A stretch of DNA of 64,000 bases, from NCBI GenBank assembly GCA_009746045.1, contig RPFO01002248.1, forward strand, positions 1 through 64,000, in the 5' to 3' direction. Below, piece after piece: positions 30,386-41,453 of this stretch. The notes beneath the pieces were generated by a model. That model saw only the letters and a program-made list of their open reading frames with translations, was not told the DNA's origin and did no database searches. The number at the start of each line of letters is the position of its first letter. Position 1 is the stretch's first letter. Origin of the DNA: Mesostigma viride (lineage: Eukaryota > Streptophyta > Mesostigmatophyceae > Mesostigmatales > Mesostigmataceae). A program made the translations under genes and the position numbers.

Positions 30386-32702
30386 ATGGCTAGCGTGCTT
30401 TGTGACAAGCCTGGCTGTAAAAAACCGGGTGGCAAGACGTGCACCAGATGTCGGGTCGTCTACTATTGCTCCAGAGTAAGTGGTATCCTCCAGATCAGTT
30501 TTCTTGCAAGGCAGGAAAGGTCGTCTTCTTTACCCTCTTTTCTCAAACGAGCGCTTTCCCAGATTGATTGCGTGAGCCGGCTGTCCCAGCCTGTTCATTC
30601 TGTCGCCCCTCGCTGTATTTTGCGGGGCAATGCCTGGCAATCATCTGACACCACGCCAAGCGTGTCCTCCTTGCCCACTTCTTTCACCTTTACCCCCAAA
30701 CTTGGCTGCGCAGGAATGCCAGGTTGCCGCCTATCCCAAGCACAAGGCGGACTGTAAGGCCTTTGCCAAGCCGAGGCACAGCGCACAGGACGAGGATGAA
30801 CCATCCACTCTAACGGACGTGTGGGCCCAGGAGCTGGTCCAACGTGCGACCGCCGAGCTACATGACCAGTTCTCCACAAACAGCCCCCTCATGCCGCCAA
30901 ACGCCCCCTCCCTCCTCTGCGCTGAGGAGGAGGCCCAGATGGCATGGAGCGGGGACAACGACTCCGCGTTTGCCTCCATCATCCGTCACGCCACCCAGGG
31001 CGGCCCGACCGCCGCGCGGGTCCTTGGGAAGGCGGGCGCGTGCGCGCTGTTCGTAGATGCCCTGGGCCGCACCCTCGCCGGCACCTGCAGGATCCCCATT
31101 CTCTTTCTGTGCAGCGGAATCATGGGGTTATCCCCGGGCGGCCCCAAGAACCAATTTGCGTTTGACCGTGCGGGGGCATCGAGCAGCTCACGCGGGTGCT
31201 TGCGTCCGCCACAGAGCAGCGCGCGTGGACGGTCGCCCGCCACATATGCACGAACCTGTCCTATGCCATCATGGATTGGGATGGTCCGCTAAATGCGCGG
31301 CAGTGTGACGACCTCAGCCGGTCAGGCACCTTCCAGGCTGTCCAGCGGTGCATTCTTGGGGGATACAAGCCACGGAGGCGGGGACGTCCTGCCCCTCCGG
31401 CGCAGGGTTGCGCGCCAGCTGTCGCGCCTGCAGCTTGCTGGCCGAGCTGTTCTGGCGCGCGGACAAGTGCCGCAACGAGCTTTGCTCCCACCACGGCGCC
31501 ATGGGCATCGACCCCAGCCTATACGCCGCGCTGGACGCCTGCCTGCAGCGCGCGCTGGACGCTGCCTCCCAACACGGTGTCATGGCCGCGTGTGAGGGCA
31601 TCAACGTGGTCGCGCGGCATGATGCAGTGCTGCCAGCCGAGGGGGCCCGGTCGATGGCGGCCGACCGCGTGCGCCAGAATCTGGTGGCTGCGTCCGAGAT
31701 TGCTGCGGGGGCACTGGGCGTGAAGTCGGCGGGTAAAGGCGTTGAGGCAGTGGCTGCGGCAGACAAGGCAACGTCCCAGGAGTCAGTGGAGGAAGGTGCA
31801 GAGGGGGCCGAGGGTTTAGCCCAATCGCCGAGCAACGAAAACGGTGTAGAGGCTGCACCCGTGGGGGACAATGCCGAGGCCAAGGGCAAGGATGAGGGCA
31901 AGGCCAAGGGCAAGGATGAGGGTAAGGATGAGGGAAAGAATGAGGAAAAGGAAAAGGACACTTTGACCCATGAGTTGACGGAGGGCGACATCCAGACTCT
32001 CCACGGCTGCCGCAGGTTTGCGGCGGTGACCTGCCAGAGCATCCGCAACTTGTGCCTGAACAAGAGCCTGGGCGTGCCGGTCGCCAGCCTGCGCGGCGCA
32101 TGTGCGCCCGTGGCCCGCTTGCTGCAGCTGGGCAACGCGGGGCAAGGTCGCCATCTCCACGACCTCCAAAAGGAGGCGTGCCTTGCCATCATGGGGCTGG
32201 CCAGGGAGGATGCGGGCAACCGCTTGCGCTTGGTCGAGCAGGGCGCGGTGGAGGCAGTGTTGGATGCACTGAAGCAGACGGCGTGGGAGGAGAAGTCGTT
32301 CAATCTAGTAGCCATCGTAGCGCTGCAGTCGTTACTGGAGGACCAGGAGGGCATGCGGCGGCTGGGGGCGCGGCCCAAGGCTGCCACCTGTCAGCTGCTC
32401 GTGGACGCAGTCTGGGGCGTGCTGGGGACGCAGGATGACAGTATCTATGGCAAGTGCATGGTCCAAGCCGTCAAGTTCTGGCCGGCCGTCCTTACGGTGC
32501 ACCCAGCGTGGCGGAAGCATCTTCTGGCCGCGGGGGCGAAGCACGTGCTCCACTTGGCAGCCACGGGTGCGGAGATAAGGGGGACACCGAGTCCGCGTAT
32601 TGGCTCCGTTCCCTACGGGCGACCCTCTCGAAAAAGCTGTGGTCCAGAAATCAAAGCAGCCAGAGGCAGTGGTCCACAATTGATTGGGAGTGGCCACCGT
32701 AA
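30386..32702 (+). CDS. MYND zinc-finger, armadillo-like protein with frame breaks
   Basis: Exon 1 is 30386-30475 and exon 2 starts at 30714; the intron runs GTAAGT..GCGCAG. The splice restores a full MYND finger: C6, C11, C19-x2-C22, C28, C32, H40, C44, with YYCS and ECQ. MYND fingers bind proline-rich protein partners. Further on, ELFWRADKCRNEL, a Lys/Glu/Asp-rich linker (about 31880-31960) and armadillo-like helices (QKEACLAIMGLARED, RLVEQGAVEAVLDAL) are readable. The likely C-terminus is DWEWPP at 32702. Reading the whole protein needs register changes near 31170, 31365, 31440 and 32575, mostly at G runs. It is therefore a pseudogene, contains small unrecognised introns, or carries assembly indels. 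No orthologue is named. Confidence 0.55.
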
Positions 32703-34488
32703 AGCAAACAAGCAAGAAGTTTCTACATGATCAATATATTACGTTATCAATATATCTTCTCGCTATAGCGAGTAGGCCTGGAACTGTTCAACAGTTCTTG
32801 GGTTGAGGCCGGCATTAGCTGAAATCCAAGTGGCGTGCTGGAGGGTCCTCGAAAGAGGGCGCCATTGCATGAGTACTTGCTTTCTAAATTGACGCCCGGT
32901 CTTCTCGCTTCTTGTGCTCTCTATGACAAATAATGTGCAGGTCAGCTAGAGGCCTTACTTGGGGCTCGACTTTCTAGAATATAGAGCATGTACATATCGA
33001 TGTCTTGGGATTGACGACGTCAATTAAATTTCTTGGGATTTAGTGTACGTTGAATTATATTCAAGTAAGTACAACTTACACACTGATCAATGCAGGCATG
33101 TGGCCGGCTTCAACTCATTTATGTTCAAGGGTATACCGAGTGCAATACAGTCTGACCAGTGTAGTAACCCAATGGATAGGAATGGGACCCCTTACAATTA
33201 ATTGTGAGCATAGATGTCCAGGGGCTTTGGTGCCAAGTGAGAAAGGCAGGTAGCACCGCGAGGCCCCACCCTGCGACCCTTTACTCACTCTCGATTCTGG
33301 GAGCAAAGATTGGCCTGCCGGCACCCATACGCACCATATCCACTCTTGGCCTGCTGGGCGGCCTTGGTCTATACCCTTAAAACAGTAGACCTTGTCATTA
33401 CCCATCGTGTGCCAGGTCACGGCTAGCCTGTAACTCCACATGCTGGGCACGTTTGGTAATGCACAATTTTAACGACAGATCTTGTCATCACCCATGATGT
33501 GCCAGGTCCGTTCTCCCCACATGGTCTGTTTGGTGGATGGATGCACCTGTTGAAATGGTGGGTTGCCAGCCGATGAGTGGTTTCGATCAGGGACCAATGG
33601 TACATTGCTCATGCAAGCATTCCTGTATCTGGATTCAAATTTTCTGGCATCTTGAGTTGTGCATCATATTGCACGAAATGCAGGATCCCGTGGCACCCAC
33701 ATGTATGGCCACGCCTCACGTCGCGGATGTCGCAGCCATCCTGGCTCTACCGATGTCCTCCCTGCTCTTCTAGCGTGGTACCTCTGCTGGCGCACATGAC
33801 CGGCCGATGGCGCAACCTGGCGCGCTCCAGTGTGCCCCCATAGTTAATATCGCCCCCGACAGGCTAATCTATGGCGGTCGGTCACGTTGAGCTTGGGAGA
33901 ATGAGAACACAGAGAGCTGCTGTCGGAGCTGGCCAACCACTGGCTTATGAGCTTGCCAGCAAAGCCTATCCTTAGCCGTAACCGTGGGACAGGCTAGCTG
34001 TCCGTACCGACCCGGATAAGGGCCCGGACTGGGGCCTAGGCGGCGCCGGCCCTAGGCGCCGCCCTTCAGTAGACCGGTCGACCGCATCGGACCGCCGGAT
34101 AATAGCCGGCGCCTTAGCGGACGCTAGCGGAAGGCTTGCGGACGGACATGGGGAACTTAGAGCCAGATCCTAGGGCTCTAGAGTTACTCAACTCCAACAT
34201 ACTCTTTTGTTCTTTTATTAATTATCAAAAAAATTACATCAAATGCAGACCATACAAAACCCTCTAAGGTAGGGAACTCAAGGGGGCCTAAAGGCCGTCG
34301 AAATCACCACGGTATCGACCCGTGCCTTTGTGATCACACATGAATTGAAAATTAAATTAAATTATATAACATGCCTCAGTTGGGAGATCATGTAGCACAT
34401 ATTCCAGGATGGATGGGTGGAGTGGAGGAAGCCGCGTAATCGAACTAACCTAACTCTAAGCTATCTAGTCTAGGAAATCCTATCTACG
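32703..34488. other. No gene; GC palindrome and short duplication
   Basis: No supported coding region is present. A phrase CTTGTCAT-ACCCAT-TGTGCCAGGTC occurs at 33390-33419 and again, diverged, at 33480-33509. A GC hairpin at 34039-34063 pairs GGCGGCGCC with GGCGCCGCC around a 7-nt loop. Part of the right end is probably the 3' untranslated region of the LINE that starts at 34489. Confidence 0.4.
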
Positions 34489-37400
34489 CTACTCATCAAA
34501 ACGGCTCCTCCTCTTGGGGGGAGGCGGCTTGCCCACAGGGGCTGGCGTGTGTGCCTTGACAATCTTCTGCCACCGCTTCTTGTCCTGCATGGCAGTCCAA
34601 AGAAGAGAGAGAGGGGGGATGCGGTATTCAAACTGGGCTGGGACCACTAGGTCGGCCAGCAACATCTGGGTATAGGTCATGGCATGTTTCCCTGTCCTTT
34701 TAGGAATGTTCTTGGGGCCAGGCCAGGTCAAAATATGCCGCCCTGGTTGGCCGAGCCGCTGGGGACCGGCCAGACCAAGGGCGGTGTCGACTTGGCTGGT
34801 GCGAGCAAGATGTCCTACAAATGCTATCCTACACTGCCGAATCTCGTCCGAAATACGAGGCATACCGTGATACAAAGACTCTAATGACCTACGCTGAGAA
34901 AACCCTACATTCAGGACCTGTCGGAGCATCCTGGTTACTGTGCCGTCTAGCTTAGCTGCCAATGTTGCCCTGAGTGTCCACGCCTCGGCGCCATACGTGA
35001 GCACCGTGAGGACGATCGAGGACCTTGAAGAGCATGCGCTTGCGGTGCTCGTCCAGGCCCTTGGAGCGCCAGTAGGTGTTGAGCGAACAAAGCCTAGCCC
35101 AGGTCAGGCCAATGCGGACGTCCACATCGTCGGCGGTGTCAGGGAGCATGCTCCCCAACAGTTTGAAGCGGTCGCGGAACGGGACCTCCGTCCCGTCGAG
35201 GATCGAGGCGCGGCAGCGGCGGGCGACTGGAGGCCCCAATCTGACACCATCGCCTCAGTTTTGACACTAATCTCCAACCCCACCGCCCTCGCCTCCAGGC
35301 CCAGACAGTCCAGCCAGGTCTGAATGTGCTGGGGGCGCGCGATGAGGGTGGTGTCGTCCGCATAAATCAGGTCAGCCAGGCGGTAACCCGTGCTAACCCC
35401 GTCGTGCCCACGCTCGTTAAGGATGTGCAAGCCTGGATCGAACCCCTTAAGAGCAGTAAAGCGCGCACGTGCCTGGCGCATGACGTGGTCCACGACAATA
35501 ATGAACACGTATGGGGACAGGACACAACCTTGCCACACCCCGTGGTGAAGGGGGAATGGTGGGGTGCATGGTGCCTTCCGCAGTCCGCACTACTGCCTGT
35601 GAGCCCTCATATGCAGTCGACGAATGGCAGCAATAAACGCTGGTGGCGCCCGATCCAGAGCTAGGATGGCCCAAAGAGCCTCCCAGAGGACCGTGTCAAA
35701 GGCCTTGATATAGTCAACAAAAATGAAGACCAGCGGCAAACTGTCAGGGCAAAGGCGACGCACCTCAGCTCCATCAACCGGCGCGCGACAAACACAGCCA
35801 TGACAGTGTTACGACCACGACGGAAACCCATCTGAGACTCACCCAGGTGTGGGTCCAGTGCGGCGCGGAGCCTGTGCAGCATCATGCGCATGAAGACCTT
35901 CAGCGCGGCGCTCTGGAAGCAGACACCCCGATAGTTACCGGGGTCAGCAGCAGAGCCCTTCTTGTACAGCATGACGCGGATGGCCGTCTGCCACTCAGCA
36001 GGCGGAGGCTCGTCAGAGAGCAGGACACGGTTGCAGAACGCCAGCAGAAGATCCCTAACCGCCGGGTCAGGAGTCTTCAGCAGCTCAGCCGAAAGGTGGT
36101 CGGCACCGACCGCCGCGTCGTACCGCAGGCGAGCAAGGGCGCGCCGTCCAATTCCTTCAAAGTGAAGGGGTGGACGACGTCGTTGGTGGCAAGGCAGCCC
36201 TCTTGCAAGGCGGGGACTTGGTAGTCCGCGGCCGAGGAGGGGGGCGCCGCCGCGGCGGCGGGGGTCCGGCGACCCCTCGAGATGGGCGGCCGTCTCGGGG
36301 TGAAGCGGCGGGGGGGGGGCGCGAGCCCCACCTGTCAAGGAAACATTGCGCCGGCCAACCAGCGGTCTAGGCTTACCGGCGCCGTGCCGTCCCCTGTGTG
36401 CTCCACCGGGGTGCGCTGCCGCCGGCCGCCGAGCCGGTCGACTGGTGGTACCACATGTCCTTGCCCTGGTTGCGAGCTTGGCAGGCCTTGGCATCTGCGA
36501 TGCACTGGGCCGCCGGTCCGCGTCCTGAGCGTGCTCGTAGGCCTCCACGAGGGCGGCCATTGAGCATCGGTGTCTGCAGCGGGTCCCGGTTACGCTTGAG
36601 GCGGTGCCGGGCGGCCAAGACGACGGGGTCCTGGCGGTAAAGCGGGCCGGGGCGGCGGCGGGGCATGACCGGCAGGTGCCGGGCCGCCAGCAGCGGGGCA
36701 CGGGGCCGCCGCAAAGCCCGCAAAAATGGCAGCATTCGGAGCACCCTTGTCCAGCCGGCTCGTCGACGTCCACCCAGGCGTCCAGAGCCGACAGGTACTC
36801 CAGTCGGCACCCGTTCCGCGCGTGCTCGGCGTCCGTCCAGTCCTCGGGATCTCCTCGGACCGGGCGTAGGGCAGACCAGTCAGGGCGGGCCAGTGGGGCG
36901 CGGCGCTTGGGGCCGGACGTGGAACCGGAGCCGAATGGTCGCGCGCACCAACCGGTGGTCAGAGCACACCGTGCCGGGCGTGTCAAACACTCGGGTGTCC
37001 AGAACCGAGGTGCACCTGGGCTGCCGTACCACCACGTAGTCCAGACAGGCCTGACGGCCGTTAGGGCCACGAAAAGTGACCAAGTCCTGTGAGGGACGTT
37101 GGAAGTGGCAGTTGACAGCAACCATCCCGCTATCCCGCAAAAAGGCAGAAAACAAGGAGGTGTTGTCGTTAGCAGCCGTTCCGGCAGCAAAGCGACTGCC
37201 AGCAGAGCCCACGGGGAGCGTGGCATTGGCGTCGAGCAGCATAACCAAAAAGTGGCGGGCCGGGGTGGCCCCCTCAAGGCTATGCAAGTCCTCGAAGAAC
37301 GTCTGGCGTTCCAGCTCAGGTAGACCACTATGGGGTGCATAGCCCACCCCCACCGTGAGGTGGTGTTTAGACCGCCCCTCGACGGAGGTGAAATGTGCTA

Positions 37401-37978
37401 CCATAAGGCGTGGGGTTAGAAACTTAAGCGTGCTGAGGCTAGCAACTGCCAGCGGCGAACACAAAAGACCAACACCACCTTGGCCTGACGTACCGCTGCC
37501 AGCGAAGTAAAACCGCCAGCCACCCACCAGGCGAGCAGTGCTCACCATGCCAAGTGGCACCGAGCGGCGATGCTCTTGAACGCCTAGAATCAGTAGATAC
37601 ACGATGGGCTATGCAGAAGGCAACGAGCTCTTCTACCCGATAGCTATGGCCGTCGTCTGCTAGTAATGTGCGTGCATTGAAGGTGGCAAGGGCCAAGGAT
37701 GCCTGCTGGCCCACCAGGGGAGAACGGCGATGGATGATGGGGGTGGATGCAGCGGGGGGTGGATGTGGGGATGGAACGGGGGGAAGGGAAGCGGAGGAAA
37801 TAGTGCTTTTCATCGCATTTATTTTGTCCTGCAGGCGTAGGATGCGAGCCTGCCGCCTGCTCTGGGTATTCGGGGATGCTTGCGCAACGCAGAGGCGTAG
37901 AAAATCTAGCATGCGTTGGGTGTTGCTAATCTTGCTGCTGAGAGCTGTCGTTCTAGCCCGAGATACCGGCACCACCAT
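34489..37978 (-). pseudogene. Dead APE-type LINE retrotransposon
   Basis: Reading on the minus strand from ATG at 37978: a coiled-coil-like N-terminus; an AP-endonuclease domain (ATFNARTL, then in a second register VQEHRR, GVGLLCS, YAPHSG, LLDANA, LDYVVVR, SDHRLV); a cysteine-rich linker (CSECCHFCGLCGGP, about 36730); reverse transcriptase (LYKKGSAADPGNYRG, MGFRRGRNT, then in another register VDYIKAFDTV, and in 35538-35104 LIYADDTTLI with the catalytic pair); and a C-terminus with YGAEAWTL and GHLAR, stopping at 34489. At least four frameshifts (about 37590, 36890, 35745 and 35100) break it, so it cannot make one polyprotein. The clade is not resolved from sequence alone. Confidence 0.88.
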
Positions 37979-38461
37979 GTAGTCTCAGTCGACTGTTAGG
38001 TCGATGCATGGTAGTGGAACGGGGGACTATTTAGAGGCTGTCCCCGAAGCCTGTTAGCCGCGAGCTGACGAGGAAGGTTGTCTACCTACCGGCACCACCA
38101 GAGGCAGCACCCTTCTGGCTAGACACCTGACGATCGAGACTCTGCTCCGGGGGTGTTAATCTGAACACCAGTAATCTGAACGCCATTGAAGAATGCAGCA
38201 AAGGAGCCATCCTGAAGCAGACACATAAATAGTGATGTAATAAGAAGCGAGAAAAAAAAAAACAACTATGCCACCAGGCAAAAGGTGACCCTTTTATTAG
38301 AACCAGTGACCCGCCGACGGGCCCAAGGCACCGTCCAACGTGGCTAGGGTATAGTCAGGACAAGCAAAAAAACTACTACCAACCAAGATACTCGTGAATG
38401 CTAGCAACACAAGGGTGTTATGGCTGTATTCATACAGCGCCCGAGCCGTAACCCTGTGTTG
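37979..38461. other. Spacer between LINE and copia-like remnant
   Basis: No gene is seen. An A10 run at 38254-38263 and TTTTATTAG soon after could mark an element end. No LTR pair was detected linking this stretch to the far side of the copia-like remnant. Confidence 0.35.
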
Positions 38462-39127
38462 CTCACGGGTGTTGCATCGTCATGCACTTGCGCAACACTG
38501 CGTACTGCGGGGCAGCCTCCCGCGCCTCCTTGGTGAGTGCGTCCGCGGGATTGAGTTCATCCGCGATGTGCTGGAGACGCGTGACGCAGGAGGCCGCCTT
38601 AGCGAGTACGAGGTAATCAACGTCCTGTGACCGCGCATAGGGATTGTCAAGGAAGGACAAACAACTTTGTGAGTCTGTGTGCACCGTGCTAGTCCAGACT
38701 GTGTAGAGTGAACCCGCTCGAGCCAAATATCCAACCCAGCAATGTCAGCAAGTACCGCAGCCACATGCCATGTGAGATGGCTGAAACAATGCCCCGGCAT
38801 TCAGCCGTGTTGGGGCTAGTGGCAATGCGGCTGTGCAAGCGCGAGTACCAATCTAACAACATGCCAGGCTGGCCCTCATTGCCGATAAAGAACAGGGCCC
38901 CCATCTGGGCCCACACTTGGCTGACTGTGCGCGTCTCTAGATTAGCATCCGTCACTATCTTCAGGTGCACCGGCTGTGAGCACTGAGCAATCGAGCCCAC
39001 AAAGCACAATGCCGGGCGTCATGGCCAGCTGCCGCCGAACATGAATGGACCCTAGTCCTTCCAGCACATCATCGGGCAGGCGAGCGAGCACTGCCAAGTC
39101 AGGCGCCACCGTGTCCCGGCCAACCAC
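38462..39127 (-). pseudogene. Copia-like RT end and RNase H, fragment
   Basis: The minus strand carries the 3' part of a copia-like pol. The RNase H stretch has VTDANLETRTVSQVWAQMG, NTAECRGIVSAISHGMWLR and, in the next register, VHTDSQSCLSFLDN, QDVDYLVL and IADELNPADALTKE, which match the order of copia RNase H (D.., AE.., D.QSA, ..LADxLTK). Two or more frameshifts separate these blocks. Upstream it continues across the hAT insertion to 40884. Confidence 0.7.
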
Positions 39128-39172
39128 CCGAGCATGCCCTTAACCGAGGGCCAATGTGTTGGCAGCAGCGGG

Positions 39173-39180
39173 GACGGGAC
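39173..39180. repeat. hAT target-site duplication, left
   Basis: GACGGGAC directly precedes the left terminal inverted repeat and is repeated at 40876-40883. An 8-bp duplication is characteristic of hAT. Confidence 0.88.
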
Positions 39181-39454
39181 CAGTGATGCGCCATACGCCG
39201 TATTATACGCCGTATTTAGCGTATTATGCGCGATACGCAAGCGGCGCGTACGAAAATGGGGTACTTTTATACGCAACGCGTATTTTTGCGCATTTTTGCG
39301 TATTTTCGCGTATTTTTGGCCTGTTTTTGGCTTACGTGGTGGGTTTTGGCATCATTTTACAGCCCGCGTTGCTTGTCTAGACTGCGGCGCGCCGACCTGT
39401 AGTAGGAACAAATAGTTGTGTGATGAGCTAGCTAGTGTATAATGCACTAAAGCT

Positions 39455-39847
39455 AAAAGCGCGTTCATTGTGCGGCAGCGTAGTCCGGCGCTTTATATAC
39501 CTATGGAATGCGGCTATGCGCCGATACTGGCTGTTGGCTCAGGAACAACACAAGGTGTGGGACCCAGGGCCCAATAACGACAAGCCCAGCCCGCTCCAGC
39601 TTTTTCATGATCTACTGGGCCGTAACCAGGTATTCACCATTATGCCTCACGGCGACATGACTCCGGTCCACTGGCTTCCCTGGTCTAATAACGCGCCCTA
39701 TTAGCCTTTCACCTGTCACCTCCACACGTGCGTGTGCCCACCTTTAATTAGGATTCGCTGATACTCATTTCCCCTCTCACCTCTTTGGTCCATAATTGGC
39801 TAATAAAAATATACCCATTTCCCCGAAAAAAAAGCGCGTTCATTGTG
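39455..39847 (+). mobile_element. Poly(A)-tailed retro-insertion inside the hAT element
   Basis: The 18-mer AAAAGCGCGTTCATTGTG occurs at 39455-39472 and 39830-39847. Between them are 357 nt that end AATAAAAATATACCC..CCCCGAAAAA. Long target duplications plus an A tail are the mark of LINE-type target-primed insertion. The insert includes a frame (RRFIYLWNAAMRRYWLLA.., MPHGDMTPVHWLPW) ending at 39704. It could be a 5'-truncated LINE end or a SINE-like copy; the source was not identified. Confidence 0.75.
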
Positions 39848-39912
39848 ACTTGTGAAGGCGGGAATGTGAAGGCGGGAAGGCTGAAGATTCATCATCAAGA
39901 AGGTGATAAGGT

Positions 39913-40485
39913 GTGCCAGCAACGTCGTGGTCGTCTGGCACCTATATCGTAGCATATCGACATCCAGGCATGGCTGACACGAATGAGTCAATGGAACACG
40001 ATGATGATGTGCGGCCCGATGAAGAAGAGGCCACATCCGAAACTGTCTGGACATACATTAGCAAAGAGCGCATCCTCAAGAATGGGCAGCAGACAAATAA
40101 CTACTACATGGATGATGGAGTACTCCGTTACAGGCTGCTGGTCGAGCAGGCGGAGAAGGAAAGCAATACCAGGAAGAGGAAGGCGACTAGTGACGCCAAG
40201 AAGCAGGCTGATGTGCGGGCGGCACTTAAAGACAGGCTTGCAGACGTTGTAGAAACCGATGCCTCTAACTGGGTGTCCGCTCATGCCAGCAACACCTCGG
40301 GGCGCGCTGCTGGGGCGGCTGGGCCAAGCGGATCATCAAAGGGCCAATCCACCGACGGTAATTTGCCCGCACCTTATGGGCTCAGCAAAGAGCAGCTGGA
40401 CGAGGAGCTGTGCGAGGCATTCATTTGCGCCTTTCAATGCCATCGACGCCCTTCAATGTCATCGACACCTCGGGGCAATGTATAG
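39913..40485 (+). CDS. Frame inside hAT element, possible transposase fragment
   Basis: The frame has 190 codons; the likely start is the ATG at 39970 (MADTNESMEHDDD). There is an acidic N-terminus, then a basic helical part (ESNTRKRKATSDAKKQADVR) and a Ser/Gly linker. Near 40430 the sequence CEAFICAF..PSMSS faintly resembles the hAT segment before the catalytic core. No DDE core or dimerisation domain follows, so any transposase would be truncated. Confidence 0.35.
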   Translation: MPATSWSSGTYIVAYRHPGMADTNESMEHDDDVRPDEEEATSETVWTYISKERILKNGQQTNNYYMDDGVLRYRLLVEQAEKESNTRKRKATSDAKKQADVRAALKDRLADVVETDASNWVSAHASNTSGRAAGAAGPSGSSKGQSTDGNLPAPYGLSKEQLDEELCEAFICAFQCHRRPSMSSTPRGNV

Positions 40486-40875
40486 TGCATTCATATCTTG
40501 AGTTCTACAAATTTATTATCCTTTCCAGTGAGTTGTGGATTGATACGTACTGGTATTGATACTGAGTTGCATGTTGTCTCGATTTTGAAGAGAAACTATC
40601 AAGTTAGACCGTTAGAAACTATGCTTGTATTTCTAGGTAGTGATGACAATGCCAAGGTCATGCTATATATGTCATGTATAGCCAAAAGGTATGGCAAAAA
40701 CACCAGCAGACCATGCTTGGTTGCTCAGAATGTTGAAAACCCCTCAAAACCATGCCAAAAAAGGGGTTTTCAACAGTTAGCGTACGATTAAAGCGTATAA
40801 TACATTATACACCGCGTATTATACATTATACACCTGGGGCCGCGTACGACGCGTATCGCGTATGGCCCATCACTG

Positions 40876-40883
40876 GACGGGAC
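40876..40883. repeat. hAT target-site duplication, right
   Basis: GACGGGAC immediately follows the right inverted repeat and matches 39173-39180. Confidence 0.88.
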
Positions 40884-41453
40884 GGTCGGCCAGCAGGTCA
40901 ACTACATAGTTGCGGCTATCCTGCATGCATGTGCATGACCCATTCGCCAGAACGCGAATCCCGCTGCAAAGTAGACTGCATGCCGCAAAACACCACGGTT
41001 TTACCCTCCAGTCATGATCCACCACCCTGCCCAGGGGAAACTTAGCCGCCACGGCAGCAAGAAACTGTGTAGCAAATGTGCGAGGTGCCGCCAGCTTGAA
41101 GTCATCGCCATGCCACATGAAGAGGGCTGGCTCGCCAGGGACGCCGGTGGGGACCACAAAGAAGTTAGGATCAGCTCAATGGTACGTGGCCCCTAAGCTC
41201 TGCAAGACCTCCTCCGCGGAAATGCGGAAGATGATGGGAGAGCTCTGCAGCCCCTCCACCCCTGTCAACAGCTCGATATACTCCCTGCCAATGGTGCCAT
41301 CCTGCCAGACCACCGGGACCTTCACCACGTAGTGGGTGCCTTGCCAGGTTTGCTGCGCGACCCCAGCGTCGCTGTGGAGGAATGCCCGCTGAAAGTCACC
41401 GCACCACATCCCTTAGTCCTTGCCCGCGTTCCACTTGGCCAAGTAGATGGCCG
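40884..41453 (-). pseudogene. Copia-like reverse transcriptase palm, broken
   Basis: Read from 41453 down: RLLTAIYLAKWNAGKD, an in-frame TAA, then GDFQRAFLHSD (the motif A region, D..xAFL), LLTGVEGLQSSPIIF (motif B region) and, in a third register, LFMWHGDDFKLA (motif C aspartate pair). The order and spacing fit Ty1/copia-type RT. The stop and frameshifts mean it is dead. Confidence 0.65.

Larger units (their letters stand above)
39181..40875 (+). mobile_element. Non-autonomous hAT transposon, 1695 nt
   Basis: The terminal inverted repeats are CAGTGATGCGCCATACGC on the left and CAGTGATGGGCCATACGC (complement) on the right, with 8-bp duplications GACGGGAC outside. Subterminal regions are full of GCGTA-type motifs (39190-39330 and 40788-40860), as expected for transposase binding. 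A 190-codon frame (39913-40485) has acidic and basic segments but no clear catalytic domain. It may be an N-terminal transposase remnant. The element splits the copia-like pol and carries its own retro-insertion at 39473-39829. Confidence 0.88.

Noticed and set aside
31314-32387. 357-codon minus-strand frame across the MYND/armadillo gene
   Set aside because: It is a Ser/Ala/Pro-rich antisense shadow of GC-rich coding sequence. The plus strand carries the recognisable MYND and armadillo motifs.
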